Positions 1 to 7,790 of a stretch of 19,475 nt of DNA are shown in pieces (position 1 is the first letter of the stretch; the number at the start of each line of letters is the position of its first letter). The notes under the pieces are model-generated. The model was not told where the DNA came from and made no database searches. It saw nothing but the letters and a program-made list of their open reading frames with translations. Source of the DNA: Micrococcales bacterium UBA7472 (GTDB lineage Bacteria; Actinomycetota; Actinomycetes; Actinomycetales; Microbacteriaceae); assembly GCA_002478545.1 (NCBI GenBank), contig DLOY01000040.1, positions 1 to 19,475 on the forward strand, given 5' to 3'. A program made the position numbers and the translations under genes.

Positions 1-719
1 GGAGGTGAGCACTGCGCAATTACCGAGCCATCGATGAACTCAACCATGGAGTGCACCACAGACTGCGGGTGAACTGTGACGTCGATGCGTTCAAGCGGAA
101 CGTCAAAAAGCAGGTGCGCCTCAATCAGCTCAAGGCCTTTGTTTACCAAAGTAGCCGAGTTGGTTGTAACCACTCTGCCCATGTTCCAGGTCGGGTGCTT
201 CAGTGCATCGGCCGGGGTAACGTGTTCGAGTTGCTCTCGACTGCGTCCGCGGAATGGTCCTCCGGATGCCGTCAAGATTAACTTTCTGACCTCGGAGTCG
301 TTGCCAGAGCGTAAACACTGCGCAATCGCAGAGTGCTCAGAATCAACCGGCACGATCTGCCCAGCTTTTGCCAATGATTTGACGAGCGGGCCGCCCACGA
401 TCAACGACTCTTTATTTGCCAAAGCCAGAGTTTTGCCAGATCGCAAAGCGTTCAAAGTGGCCTCAAGCCCGGCAGATCCAGTTATGCCGTTGACCACCAC
501 ATCGGCATCTGATTCCAGCGCCAGCTGCGCTGCAGCCTTGGGACCAAGGCCTACCTGGTTGGCGGAAAGCCCGAAGTCTCGCTGTTGTTTGGCAAGCAGT
601 TCCTTATTCGAATGAGCGGATAATCCGACTAGTTCAAAACGATCTGGGTTGGCAGTAATGACCTCGAGAGCCTGGGTTCCAATCGACCCAGTGGAACCGA
701 GCACTAAGACTTTTCTCAT
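1..719 (-). CDS. dxr: 1-deoxy-D-xylulose 5-phosphate reductoisomerase, N-terminal part
   Basis: DXR (IspC) converts 1-deoxy-D-xylulose 5-phosphate to 2-C-methyl-D-erythritol 4-phosphate with NADPH, the committed step of the cytosolic MEP isoprenoid pathway. The reading frame starts at an ATG at 719-717 (MRKVLVLGSTGSIG) and stays open to the left edge, giving about 239 of the roughly 390 residues usual for the family. Family landmarks are visible in order: the NADPH-binding GSTGSIG loop at residues 8-14, NGITGSAG, LANKESLIVGG, PVDSEHSAI with the metal-binding acidic residues, TASGGPFR, HPTWNMG, and HPQSVVHSMVEF just before the edge. The C-terminal domain lies outside the window. A GGGGAG sequence about 10 nt upstream could be the ribosome site. 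The gene is divergent from gabT across a 63-bp gap. Identification is very secure; only the 3' end is unseen. Confidence 0.97.
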   Translation of the reverse strand, partial: MRKVLVLGSTGSIGTQALEVITANPDRFELVGLSAHSNKELLAKQQRDFGLSANQVGLGPKAAAQLALESDADVVVNGITGSAGLEATLNALRSGKTLALANKESLIVGGPLVKSLAKAGQIVPVDSEHSAIAQCLRSGNDSEVRKLILTASGGPFRGRSREQLEHVTPADALKHPTWNMGRVVTTNSATLVNKGLELIEAHLLFDVPLERIDVTVHPQSVVHSMVEFIDGSVIAQCSP

Positions 720-729
720 CTTCCAAAAA

Positions 730-755
730 CTCCCCAGCTAATTGTGAGCTAGGAG
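730..755. repeat. imperfect inverted repeat between dxr and gabT
   Basis: The arms CTCC-CC-AGCT (730-739) and AGCT-A-GGAG (747-755) can pair over 8 bases with a small 2x1 internal loop, around the spacer AATTGTG. It lies in the 63-bp divergent gap between dxr and gabT, just upstream of the presumed gabT -10 element, so it could be an operator. It is short and imperfect, and chance is a fair explanation. Confidence 0.25.
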
Positions 756-770
756 CAAGGTTAGTGGGCT

Positions 771-776
771 TAAACT
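771..776 (+). promoter_or_regulatory. candidate -10 element for leaderless gabT
   Basis: TAAACT matches the TANNNT pattern of actinobacterial -10 elements and ends 6 nt before the gabT ATG at 783. Transcription would then begin at or next to the start codon, giving a leaderless mRNA. This fits the absence of a purine-rich ribosome site at the usual distance. No convincing -35 hexamer is seen at 16-19 nt. Inferred from position and motif only. Confidence 0.4.
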
Positions 777-782
777 TGGGGC

Positions 783-2108
783 ATGAGCCTAGAGCAAAAG
801 CGAATCCTGGCAACTTCTATCCCAGGTCCAATCTCCGTCCAAATGCAAGAGCGCCGCAAGCAGGTTGTATCTGCTGGCGTTGGCACCACCCTGCCAGTCT
901 TCATCGATCGCGCTCACGGTGCGATTTTGAGAGATGTCGACGGTAATCAGTTCATCGACATGGGATCTGGAATTGGTGTTGTGACAATCGGTCACACCAA
1001 TGAAAGAGTCGTCTCAGCAGTCCAGGAGCAGGTTGCCAAGCTCACCCACACCCTGTTCACCGTTGCCCCATATGAGCCATACGTTCGAGTGGCCGAGCTG
1101 GTGACCAAGCACGCTCCAGGCAACTTCGCCAAGAAGGCGGCTTTTTTCAACTCGGGAGCTGAGGCGGTAGAGAACGCCGTAAAGATTGCCCGCAAGGCAA
1201 CCGGCCGCACCGAGATCGCAGTCTTTGATCACGCCTATCACGGTCGCACCAACCTGACCATGTCGATGAACTTCAAGGCTCACCCTTACGGCACCGGCTT
1301 TGGTCCGCTGGCTGGCAGCGTGCACCACACACCAATGAGCTACCCATTCCGCGACTCCGATGGCCTAACCGGTGAAGAGGCAGCAACCCGCGCAATCACC
1401 TACTTGGAGAAGCGAGTTGGAGCTGGCCAGTTGGCCGCGGTCTTTATCGAGCCAATCCAGGGAGAGGGTGGCTTCATTGTCCCAGCTCCTGGATTCCTCA
1501 GAACCCTGTCCGCTTGGTGCCGCGCGAATGGCATCGTGATGGTGGCTGATGAGGTTCAGTCGGGTATTGCAAGAACTGGAAAGTGGTTTGCCAGCGAGTG
1601 GGAAGAGGGATTCGAGCCGGACCTAATTACCGTGGCAAAGGGCATCGCCGGTGGAATGCCGCTCTCAGGTGTTGTGGGCCGCGCAGAGATCATGGATGCC
1701 GCACACGCCGGCGGTCTAGGTGGCACCTTCGGTGGTTCACCAACTGCGGTTGCAGCAGGTGTTGCCGTACTGGAGCAAATTGAAGAGGGTGGCTGGCTTG
1801 AGCGTGCTCTTGAAATTGGTGAAGTTCTCACCAGCCGACTAACCGCACTGCAAGCTCAGTACCCAATCATCGGTGATGTCCGAGGCAAGGGCGCGATGAT
1901 TGCAATTGAGTTGGTAGAGGCAGGAACCAAGACTCCAAATGCTAAGGCCGTGGAAGAGCTGGTGAAACACTGCCACTCAAACGGTGTTTTGGTGTTGAAC
2001 GCAGGAACCTACAACAACGTCATCCGCTTCCTCCCGCCGCTTGCCATCACAAACGAGCTGCTTGAGGATGCCCTCGACGTGTTGGCTGCCGGTTTGGCAA
2101 AGCTCTAG
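783..2108 (+). CDS. gabT: 4-aminobutyrate--2-oxoglutarate aminotransferase
   Basis: This is a PLP-dependent class III (omega) aminotransferase of 441 aa, the normal GabT length. GabT moves the amino group of GABA to 2-oxoglutarate, giving succinate semialdehyde and glutamate in the cytosol. Visible landmarks are the phosphate-loop motif NSGAEA (residues 123-128), the cofactor-stacking YHG (152-154), EPIQGEGGF (223-231), the Asp-Glu pair in ADEVQSGIARTG (from 255), and the PLP Schiff-base lysine K286 in TVAKGIAGGMPLSG. The IQGEGG and DEVQSG wording is typical of GabT rather than ornithine or acetylornithine enzymes, though 5-aminovalerate could also be a substrate. The ATG at 783 has no clear ribosome site but sits 6 nt after a TAAACT box, so a leaderless start is likely. 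In context it would take GABA from the putrescine genes downstream. No partner succinate-semialdehyde dehydrogenase is in the window. Confidence 0.9.
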   Translation: MSLEQKRILATSIPGPISVQMQERRKQVVSAGVGTTLPVFIDRAHGAILRDVDGNQFIDMGSGIGVVTIGHTNERVVSAVQEQVAKLTHTLFTVAPYEPYVRVAELVTKHAPGNFAKKAAFFNSGAEAVENAVKIARKATGRTEIAVFDHAYHGRTNLTMSMNFKAHPYGTGFGPLAGSVHHTPMSYPFRDSDGLTGEEAATRAITYLEKRVGAGQLAAVFIEPIQGEGGFIVPAPGFLRTLSAWCRANGIVMVADEVQSGIARTGKWFASEWEEGFEPDLITVAKGIAGGMPLSGVVGRAEIMDAAHAGGLGGTFGGSPTAVAAGVAVLEQIEEGGWLERALEIGEVLTSRLTALQAQYPIIGDVRGKGAMIAIELVEAGTKTPNAKAVEELVKHCHSNGVLVLNAGTYNNVIRFLPPLAITNELLEDALDVLAAGLAKL

Positions 2109-2125
2109 GTCTTCACTTATTGTGG

Positions 2126-2150
2126 CTAGTGAGCAAAATCTGCTCACTAG
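2126..2150. promoter_or_regulatory. perfect 10-bp dyad, operator or hairpin
   Basis: The arms CTAGTGAGCA (2126-2135) and TGCTCACTAG (2141-2150) are perfect inverted repeats around the 5-nt spacer AAATC. The dyad begins 17 nt after the gabT stop and ends 31 nt before the GTG of the next aminotransferase. No T-run follows it, so it is a poor classical intrinsic terminator. It also lies about where a -35 region would fall if TAGAAT (2161-2166) is a -10 element, which favours a repressor operator. Either reading is an inference. Confidence 0.6.
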
Positions 2151-2181
2151 TTACAAAACCTAGAATCGAAGGTGATTCATC

Positions 2182-3540
2182 GTGCAGGCCTACGGCGACA
2201 GAGAGCGCCTAGACAACCTCTTCAGAGAAGAACTAAACCGCTACATTTCGACCCACCCTCGCTCACGCGAGCTTTATGAGACGGCTGCTGAGCCGCTCCT
2301 AAGTGGTGTGCCAATGATTTGGATGTCGAAGTGGCCCGGACCCTATCCAATTTACGTAGAGCACGCCAAGGGCTCTCACTTCACAGATGTCGATGGACTG
2401 ATGTACACCGACTTCTGCCTGGGAGACACTGGAGCCATGTCGGGCCACGCCCCGGATCCCACTGTCAAGGCGGTTCAAAAGCAAATCGCTCGGGGTTCAA
2501 CATTCATGCTCCCAACTGAGGATGCCGCCCACAACGGAGCGATGCTCAGCGAGCGCTTTGGGCTGACTAAATGGCAGTTCACCCTCAGTGCCACCGATGC
2601 CAACCGACACATGCTGCGCTATTCGCGCCACGTCACCGGTCGGCAGAAGATTGCGGTTCACGACTACTGCTATCACGGCACGGTTGATGAAACGTTTGCG
2701 GTCATGGATGACGAGGGAAACACCGTTCCACGTCGCGATAATGTCGGCAAGCCAATCGACCTCAAGCAGACTACGGTCGTTATTCCATTCAACGACCTAG
2801 AGGCTGCCGAGCGAGCATTTGCAACCGGTGAGGTTGCGGCGATGCTCATGGAACCAGCGCTGACCAACATCGGCATCGTGCTGCCAGACCCCGATTACCT
2901 GAAGGGCATGGAAGAGCTGTGCCTGAAGTACGACGTGATCTGGATCTTGGATGAGACCCATACACTTTCTGCCGGTGTCGGTGGAATGACCGCAAAGTAT
3001 GGCCTGAACCCAGACGCCGTGGTGCTTGGTAAGACCATCGGTGGCGGCGTGCCAGTTGGTGCCTATGGACTTACCAATGAGCTCGCCCTGCGCATTGAGT
3101 CTTCAATGCACCTGGAGAGCATCGACATCGGAGGTGTTGGCGGCACCCTCGCCGGTAACGCGCTATCAATGGCTGCCGTGCGTGCCACCTTGGAGCAAGT
3201 TCTAACGCCTAAGGCTTTCGAAAAGATGGAAGCCCTAGCTGAGCTCTGGGTAAAAAATGTTCAGGAAGTTATTGACGAGTACAAACTGCCATGGCAGGTT
3301 TCACGAATCGGCTGTCGAGGTGAATACAGCTTCCGTCCCACCGCACCAAAGAATGGTCGCGAGGCTGCGGATGCCGATGACTTCGAACTGCAGCAGTACC
3401 TGCAACTCCACGCCATCAACCGCGGAATCCTAATGACTCCGTTCCACAACATGGCTCTGATGTCTCCATACACAGATGAAGAGGACGTGGCTCACCACCA
3501 TGCCCACTTCCGAGAGGCAGTGGCAGCGCTTTACAGCTAG
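2182..3540 (+). CDS. class III aminotransferase, GSA-aminomutase-like, substrate unknown
   Basis: This 452-aa PLP-dependent protein starts with GTG at 2182, preceded by GAAGGTG about 7 nt upstream. Its layout resembles glutamate-1-semialdehyde aminomutases and related class III aminotransferases: PGPYPIYVEHAKG (53-65), DVDGLMYTDFCLGD, CYHGTVDE (163-170), LDETHTLSAG (256-265) with D257/E258, and the Schiff-base lysine K284 in VVLGKTIGGGVPVGAYG. It is not a housekeeping HemL in any obvious way: the usual NSGTEA phosphate loop reads LSATDAN (135-141) and the usual DEV-x-TG loop reads DETHTLSAG. These changes suggest a distinct subfamily. It follows gabT by 73 bp on the same strand and ends 6 nt before a strong bidirectional terminator facing the pot operon. 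A role in polyamine or related amino-compound catabolism is inferred from context alone. Confidence 0.85.
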   Translation: MQAYGDRERLDNLFREELNRYISTHPRSRELYETAAEPLLSGVPMIWMSKWPGPYPIYVEHAKGSHFTDVDGLMYTDFCLGDTGAMSGHAPDPTVKAVQKQIARGSTFMLPTEDAAHNGAMLSERFGLTKWQFTLSATDANRHMLRYSRHVTGRQKIAVHDYCYHGTVDETFAVMDDEGNTVPRRDNVGKPIDLKQTTVVIPFNDLEAAERAFATGEVAAMLMEPALTNIGIVLPDPDYLKGMEELCLKYDVIWILDETHTLSAGVGGMTAKYGLNPDAVVLGKTIGGGVPVGAYGLTNELALRIESSMHLESIDIGGVGGTLAGNALSMAAVRATLEQVLTPKAFEKMEALAELWVKNVQEVIDEYKLPWQVSRIGCRGEYSFRPTAPKNGREAADADDFELQQYLQLHAINRGILMTPFHNMALMSPYTDEEDVAHHHAHFREAVAALYS

Positions 3541-3546
3541 TCAGCT

Positions 3547-3589
3547 AAAACTAACCCCCCGATTGAATCCAATCGGGGGGTTAGTTTTT
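3547..3589. terminator. strong bidirectional intrinsic terminator
   Basis: A perfect 19-bp stem is formed by 3547-3565 and 3570-3588: an outer AAAA/TTTT part, then CTAA/TTAG, then six C paired with six G, then GATTG/CAATC. The loop is AATC. On either strand the stem ends in a T-run, so it can act in both directions. It lies between the converging ends of the aminotransferase (stop at 3540) and potC (stop at 3593) and should end both operons. Confidence 0.95.
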
Positions 3590-3592
3590 AAG

Positions 3593-4387
3593 CTACTTGC
3601 TCAGCCTTTTTGCCTTGAGAGAGGATCGCAGCTGCACGATTAGCACGATCGCGATTGCGACGATGAAGACTGCCGATCCAATCACGTTGGCCTCTGGAGG
3701 AATGCCTCGAGCCGCAGCGGTGTAGATGAACTTCGGGAAGGTGGTTTCTGGTCCCGAGTTGAACTGAGTGATGATGAAGTCATCGAAGCTCAGTGCGAAG
3801 GACAGCATGGCTGCTGCCATGATTCCAGGCAGCAGCAGCGGGAAAGTAATCTTCCAAAAGACTGAGGCCGGATTGCCGTAGAGGTCAGATCCTGCCTCCT
3901 CCAACCTGGGATCCAACGTTGCGACGCGCGCCTTGACAGTCACCACAACAAAGCTCAGGGTGAACATGACGTGAGCGATGACGATGGTCCAGAAGCCCTT
4001 ACCAACACCCACGTTCAAAAACTGCGCAGCAAGTCCAGCACCCATGACCACCTCTGGGGTAGCCATCGGCAGGAACAGAAGCAAGTTGGTGATGGAGCGA
4101 CCTTTGAACTTATAGCGACCCAGGGCAATTGCAATCGCGGTGCCCAATGCGGTTGAAGCCAAAGTGGAAATCACTGCAATCGCAATTGAGTTACCGAATG
4201 CCGAACAAACCTCTGCCTTGTCACAGACATTTAGCCAGTTGTCAAAAGTGAAGCTCTTCCAAGCAATGTTCGACTTCTCAACTTCGTTGAAGGAGAAGAC
4301 GAAGGTGTATGCAATTGGCACCATCATGAAAATGAAGGCGAGGGCCACATAGGTTGGCAATAGCCACTTACCGAGCGAGAGTTTCAC
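3593..4387 (-). CDS. potC: spermidine/putrescine ABC transporter permease PotC
   Basis: This is the second inner-membrane permease of a polyamine ABC importer, 264 aa, about the usual PotC length. It has a hydrophobic segment at the N terminus (LLPTYVALAFIFMMVPIAYT) and several later ones, consistent with six membrane helices. The EAA coupling loop that contacts the ATPase is clear in EEAGSDLYGNPASVFWKITF. Late segments SFDDFIITQFNSG and TTFPKFIYTAARGIPPE resemble PotC and related PotI proteins. Translation starts at a GTG (4387-4385) that overlaps the potB stop as GTGA, with GGAGG 7 nt upstream inside potB, so the two permeases are translationally coupled. It is the last gene of potDABC and ends 5 nt from the bidirectional terminator. 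The substrate class is clear; putrescine rather than spermidine is inferred from neighbours. Confidence 0.93.
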   Translation of the reverse strand: MKLSLGKWLLPTYVALAFIFMMVPIAYTFVFSFNEVEKSNIAWKSFTFDNWLNVCDKAEVCSAFGNSIAIAVISTLASTALGTAIAIALGRYKFKGRSITNLLLFLPMATPEVVMGAGLAAQFLNVGVGKGFWTIVIAHVMFTLSFVVVTVKARVATLDPRLEEAGSDLYGNPASVFWKITFPLLLPGIMAAAMLSFALSFDDFIITQFNSGPETTFPKFIYTAAARGIPPEANVIGSAVFIVAIAIVLIVQLRSSLKAKRLSK

Positions 4388-5298
4388 AGTAGATCCTCCG
4401 TACCCGAGCGCTTCACGTAGGCAGAAACCAGGATCACAATCGCAGCCATCAGCATCACGCTGAGTGCCGATGCGGTCGGGTAGTCCTGGATTCTGAAGAA
4501 GTTAGCCTCAACCACGTTTCCGATCATTGCGGTGTCTGAACCACCCAAGAAGTCTCGGGATGCGTTGACATAGTCACCGGAGATCGGGATAAAAGTGAGC
4601 AGTGTTCCTGAAATCACACCCGGCATCGATAGTGGGAAGGTTACCTTCCAGAAGGTCTTGGCAGGTGAGGCATACAGGTCAGAACCAGCCTCGACGAGTC
4701 TCACGTCCAGACGCTCCAGCGATGTGTAGATCGGCAGTGTCATAAACGGAATGAAGTTGTAGGTCAAACCAAATATCACCGCAAAAGATGAGCCGATTAT
4801 GTAGTCGCTCGACCCCAAAAGTCCCACCTGCTGCAGGAACTGGGTAATCGGCGACTCATTCGAGAAGATCTGCTTCCAAGCAAAAGTCCTGAGCAGGAAC
4901 GAGATAAAGAACGGAGCGATTACCAGGGTGAGCAACAGCGCCTGCAGCACTGGCTTGTTTCTAGCCTTCACGCCAATGAAGTAAGCGATTGGGTAGCTAA
5001 TCATCAGCGCCAGAATCGTTGCAACAATCGCATAGCCGAAGGACCTAATGATCTGCGGACCATACTGCGAGATTGCGTAGGCGTAGTTGCCCGGCTCGAA
5101 GCCGTAGTCATACATGCCGATCACGCCGGTCATGCTCGCGGTCTTTAGCGAGGTGATGACAAGCGAAACCAGAGGAGTCAAGAAGAACAGGCCGAGATAA
5201 ATCATGCCCGGGGCAAGCAGGATGAAAGCTACCTTGCTGGAGCTTTTCACCGGAGCCGCAGACTTTGCGCCTCCCTGGCCAAGTGCTACGAATGCCAT
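4384..5298 (-). CDS. potB: spermidine/putrescine ABC transporter permease PotB
   Basis: This is the first inner-membrane permease of the polyamine importer, 304 aa. After a short cytoplasmic N terminus of about 25 residues, a first helix (VAFILLAPGMIYLGLFFLTP) is followed by five more hydrophobic segments. SFLLRTFAWKQIFSNESP is close to the sequence usual in PotB and PotH. The EAA loop is VEAGSDLYASPAKTFWKVTF, followed by PLSMPGVISG and IPISGDYVNASRDFLGG, also typical of PotB. The ATG at 5298 follows the potA stop by only 3 nt, and no strong ribosome site is visible, so coupling to potA is likely. It overlaps potC by 4 bases. It should pair with PotC to form the channel. Confidence 0.93.
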   Translation of the reverse strand: MAFVALGQGGAKSAAPVKSSSKVAFILLAPGMIYLGLFFLTPLVSLVITSLKTASMTGVIGMYDYGFEPGNYAYAISQYGPQIIRSFGYAIVATILALMISYPIAYFIGVKARNKPVLQALLLTLVIAPFFISFLLRTFAWKQIFSNESPITQFLQQVGLLGSSDYIIGSSFAVIFGLTYNFIPFMTLPIYTSLERLDVRLVEAGSDLYASPAKTFWKVTFPLSMPGVISGTLLTFIPISGDYVNASRDFLGGSDTAMIGNVVEANFFRIQDYPTASALSVMLMAAIVILVSAYVKRSGTEDLL

Positions 5299-5301
5299 GG
5301 C

Positions 5302-6432
5302 TTAGATCTCGTCGTTATCTGCCTTGGTTGGCAGATCGCTTAGACCAAAGCTGTGCTCGACCTTCCAGCTCACCCAAACATTCGCACCCAGCTCCACAAC
5401 CGGAGACTTGCCGACGTTCTGAGCGAATACGGTGATGTCACCAAAGCCCGGAACATCGATTAGGTACTGGTTGGAAACTCCAGTAAATCGAATATCGATG
5501 ATCTCGCCCGGACCGACCAGGTTGTGATCACTGCCAAGCTCAGGCTTCACCTCGTGGAAAGTTGCCTTTTCTGGCCTGACGCCAATAGCAATCTTGCCCT
5601 CGTGCTTCTCAGCGCGAAGCTTTGGAGTTGCAATGCGCTGACCGTTTACGTTGATAGCAACTACGTTGTCGGTGTTCTCGATTACCTCTCCAACGAAGAT
5701 GTTGGACTGACCTAGGAACCTTGCTACGAATGCGGTCTTTGGTCGGTCATATAGAGCCTCAGGTGCTCCCATCTGCTCAATGCGACCTTGGTTCATAACC
5801 GCTACTGTGTCGGCCATGTCCATGGCTTCTTCCTGGTCGTGGGTGACGTGCAAGAAGGTCAATCCGACTTCCATCTGGATGGCCTTGAGTTCAACCTGCA
5901 TCTGACGACGAAGTTTGAGATCAAGTGCGCCAAGTGGCTCATCCAAAAGCAGCAGTGCGGGGCGGTTTACCAGTGCACGAGCAAGTGCAACACGCTGCTG
6001 TTGACCACCAGATAGCTGCTGCGGCTTGCGGTTGGCCAAATGCTCCAACTCAACTAGCTTCAGGGCCTCAGTCGCCTTAGGCAGTGGGTCAGCAATCTTT
6101 CGCTGGCGTAGGCCGAAGGCCACGTTTTCCAGCACGCTCATGTGTGGGAATAGCGCATAGCTTTGGAAAACGGTGTTCACAGGACGCTGATGAGGCTTGC
6201 TGTCTGTGACATCCTTTCCACCGATCAAAACCTTGCCGACAGTTGGCTCCTCGAGACCCGCGATGATTCTTAGAGTTGTGGTCTTGCCACAACCCGACGG
6301 ACCAAGCAGGGCGAAGAACTCACCCGCGGGGATCTTTAGATCAAGGTTTTCAATGGCTGTAAAGCCGGGAAACTCTTTGCGAATGCCTACCAGCTCGAGA
6401 TCTTGTCCTCGAGCAACAAACTGCTCTGCCAC
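5302..6432 (-). CDS. potA: spermidine/putrescine ABC transporter ATP-binding protein PotA
   Basis: This is the cytoplasmic ATPase of the polyamine importer, 376 aa, normal for PotA. Motifs in order are Walker A GPSGCGKTT (about residues 44-52), a Q-loop in NTVFQSYALFPHMSV, the ABC signature LSGGQQQRVALARAL, Walker B LLLLDEPLGALD and the H-loop HVTHDQEEAMDMAD. A C-terminal OB/TOBE-type part (from about residue 240, FVGEVIENTDN onward) is typical of the CUT1/PotA group. The start is a GTG at 6432-6430 directly abutting the potD stop, so translation probably continues from potD. It has all catalytic residues expected for function. Confidence 0.95.
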   Translation of the reverse strand: MAEQFVARGQDLELVGIRKEFPGFTAIENLDLKIPAGEFFALLGPSGCGKTTTLRIIAGLEEPTVGKVLIGGKDVTDSKPHQRPVNTVFQSYALFPHMSVLENVAFGLRQRKIADPLPKATEALKLVELEHLANRKPQQLSGGQQQRVALARALVNRPALLLLDEPLGALDLKLRRQMQVELKAIQMEVGLTFLHVTHDQEEAMDMADTVAVMNQGRIEQMGAPEALYDRPKTAFVARFLGQSNIFVGEVIENTDNVVAINVNGQRIATPKLRAEKHEGKIAIGVRPEKATFHEVKPELGSDHNLVGPGEIIDIRFTGVSNQYLIDVPGFGDITVFAQNVGKSPVVELGANVWVSWKVEHSFGLSDLPTKADNDEI

Positions 6433-7665
6433 CTATGCGCCTAGTAGCAAGTTTTGCCACTTGGTCGCAAAGCGCTGCTCTTCCTGTCCGGTTAGCGGAC
6501 GGAATGCGTGCACGTTGGACAGGAACTCCTCCGATGGGAAGATCAGTGGATTCTCAGCCAGTGCTGGGTCGGTCTTCATCATCTCTTCCTTGGCACCAAC
6601 CACTGGGGTTACGTAGTTCACGTAAGCAGCCAACTCAGCAGCGTTTACTGGGTCGTAGTAGTAGTTGATAAGAGCTTCAGCGTTCTTCTTGTGCTGTGAA
6701 CCCATAGGGATTACGAAGGAGTCTGAAGAGATGGTTGAGCCAGTTTCTGGCACTACGAAACCGAAGCGGTCCTCGCCAACCTCGTAGTTCAGGATGGTGG
6801 TGTCTCCCGACCACGCCAAAGCAACGATGATGTTGCCGTTTGCTAGGTCCTCGCCATAGGAGTTGCCCTTGATGTTAAAGATCTGTCCAGAGGAGACCTG
6901 AGCTGCAATGAAATCAACTGCAGCGTTGAAGGCGTCCTCGGTTAGTGATGCTGGGTCCTTGATGTCTACACCCTGGCTCAGCAGGGTCAGACCAACGGAA
7001 TCGCGCATCTCGGAAATTAGACCCACGCGACCCTTGAGCTCTGGAGCCCAAACATCATCGAGAGTGGTTGGGGCGTCCTTGCCGGTTGCCTCTTTGTACA
7101 TCTTCTTGTTGTAGACAATGCCGCCGATGATGCCCTGGTAAGGAACCGAAAGCACGCGGTCTGGGTCGTTCTCGTCACCGAGGTAAGCAGGCGCAAGGTT
7201 TGCAACCTTGTTCGGCATGTTGGCGTTGTCCATGGTCTGGAGGTAACCAAGTGCGATCATGCGGTTTACCAACCAGTTGGTTGGGCAAGCTACGTCGAAG
7301 CCTGGGTCGGCACCCAGAGCCAGCTGGTCCTTGACCTTGGCGTACCAGGTGTCGTTGTCGTCGATCTCCATCATGTACTCGACGGTGATACCGGTCTGAT
7401 CCATGAAGCGGTTCAAGGTTGGGTAGGAACCATCGTCCTCGCCATCCATGTATAGCGGCCAGTTGTGCCAGACCAAGACCTTCTCGGAATCTGATAGGTC
7501 CTCAGCTGGAGTAAGGGTCGAAGAAGCTGGTGCACAGGAGGCCAAGCTCAGCGCTGCGGCAGTTCCACCCAGACCCAAAAGAGCCGCACGGCGGGAAATC
7601 ATTTTCTGCCTAGCCATTTGAACTAGCTGGCGCATCATTGGGTCTTCAGGAAGTCCACGCTTCAT
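6433..7665 (-). CDS. potD: polyamine ABC transporter substrate-binding lipoprotein PotD
   Basis: This 410-aa extracytoplasmic binding protein captures putrescine and/or spermidine for PotABC. The N terminus carries a twin-arginine pair in SRRAALLGLGG (from residue 24), a hydrophobic stretch, and the lipobox LASC ending at C44, so it is probably a Tat- or Sec-exported lipoprotein anchored to the membrane. The mature part shows PotD-type sequence: VWHNWPLYMD near residue 65, FMDQTGITVEYM, CPTNWLVNRMIALGYL, NIIVALAWSGDTTIL and FVIPMGSQHKKNAEALINYYYDP. The ATG at 7665 is well placed after AGGAG with a 7-nt spacer. It is the first gene of potDABC, and a 125-bp gap separates it from patD upstream. 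Ligand preference cannot be read from sequence alone. Confidence 0.93.
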   Translation of the reverse strand: MKRGLPEDPMMRQLVQMARQKMISRRAALLGLGGTAAALSLASCAPASSTLTPAEDLSDSEKVLVWHNWPLYMDGEDDGSYPTLNRFMDQTGITVEYMMEIDDNDTWYAKVKDQLALGADPGFDVACPTNWLVNRMIALGYLQTMDNANMPNKVANLAPAYLGDENDPDRVLSVPYQGIIGGIVYNKKMYKEATGKDAPTTLDDVWAPELKGRVGLISEMRDSVGLTLLSQGVDIKDPASLTEDAFNAAVDFIAAQVSSGQIFNIKGNSYGEDLANGNIIVALAWSGDTTILNYEVGEDRFGFVVPETGSTISSDSFVIPMGSQHKKNAEALINYYYDPVNAAELAAYVNYVTPVVGAKEEMMKTDPALAENPLIFPSEEFLSNVHAFRPLTGQEEQRFATKWQNLLLGA

Positions 7666-7741
7666 TACTTGTCTCCTATTAATCGGGCGTTACCGCCAAC
7701 CAACTTCTCGAAACCCAACGGCTTCGTGGAACAAGGGAAAG

Positions 7742-7754
7742 TTTGTCACACAAA
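7742..7754. promoter_or_regulatory. small dyad upstream of potD
   Basis: The arms TTTGT (7742-7746) and ACAAA (7750-7754) surround CAC, about 77-89 nt upstream of the potD ATG. Similar TTGTG/CACAA half-sites occur in the patD-lrp gap, so a shared regulator is conceivable. Five-base arms are too short to exclude chance. Confidence 0.25.
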
Positions 7755-7785
7755 AACCTAAATTTGGACCCCGAAATCCAATTTT
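7751..7785 (-). terminator. weak candidate terminator after patD
   Basis: On the minus strand, 2-5 nt after the patD stop, AAATTGGA and TCCA-A-ATTT can form 8 pairs with one bulged A around an 8-nt loop. It is followed by AGG and five T residues. The stem is A/T-rich and weak, so it may only attenuate read-through from patD into potD. Confidence 0.4.
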
Positions 7786-7790
7786 TACCT

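Noticed and set aside
76..615. 179-aa plus-strand open frame over dxr
   Set aside because: Antisense shadow of the dxr reading frame, which shows all family motifs; rich in Ser/Ala with no domain.
7697..7712. GGCGTTACCGCC mini-hairpin upstream of potD as a riboswitch
   Set aside because: Only 4 pairs around a 4-base loop, with no further conserved structure; too little for any RNA element call.
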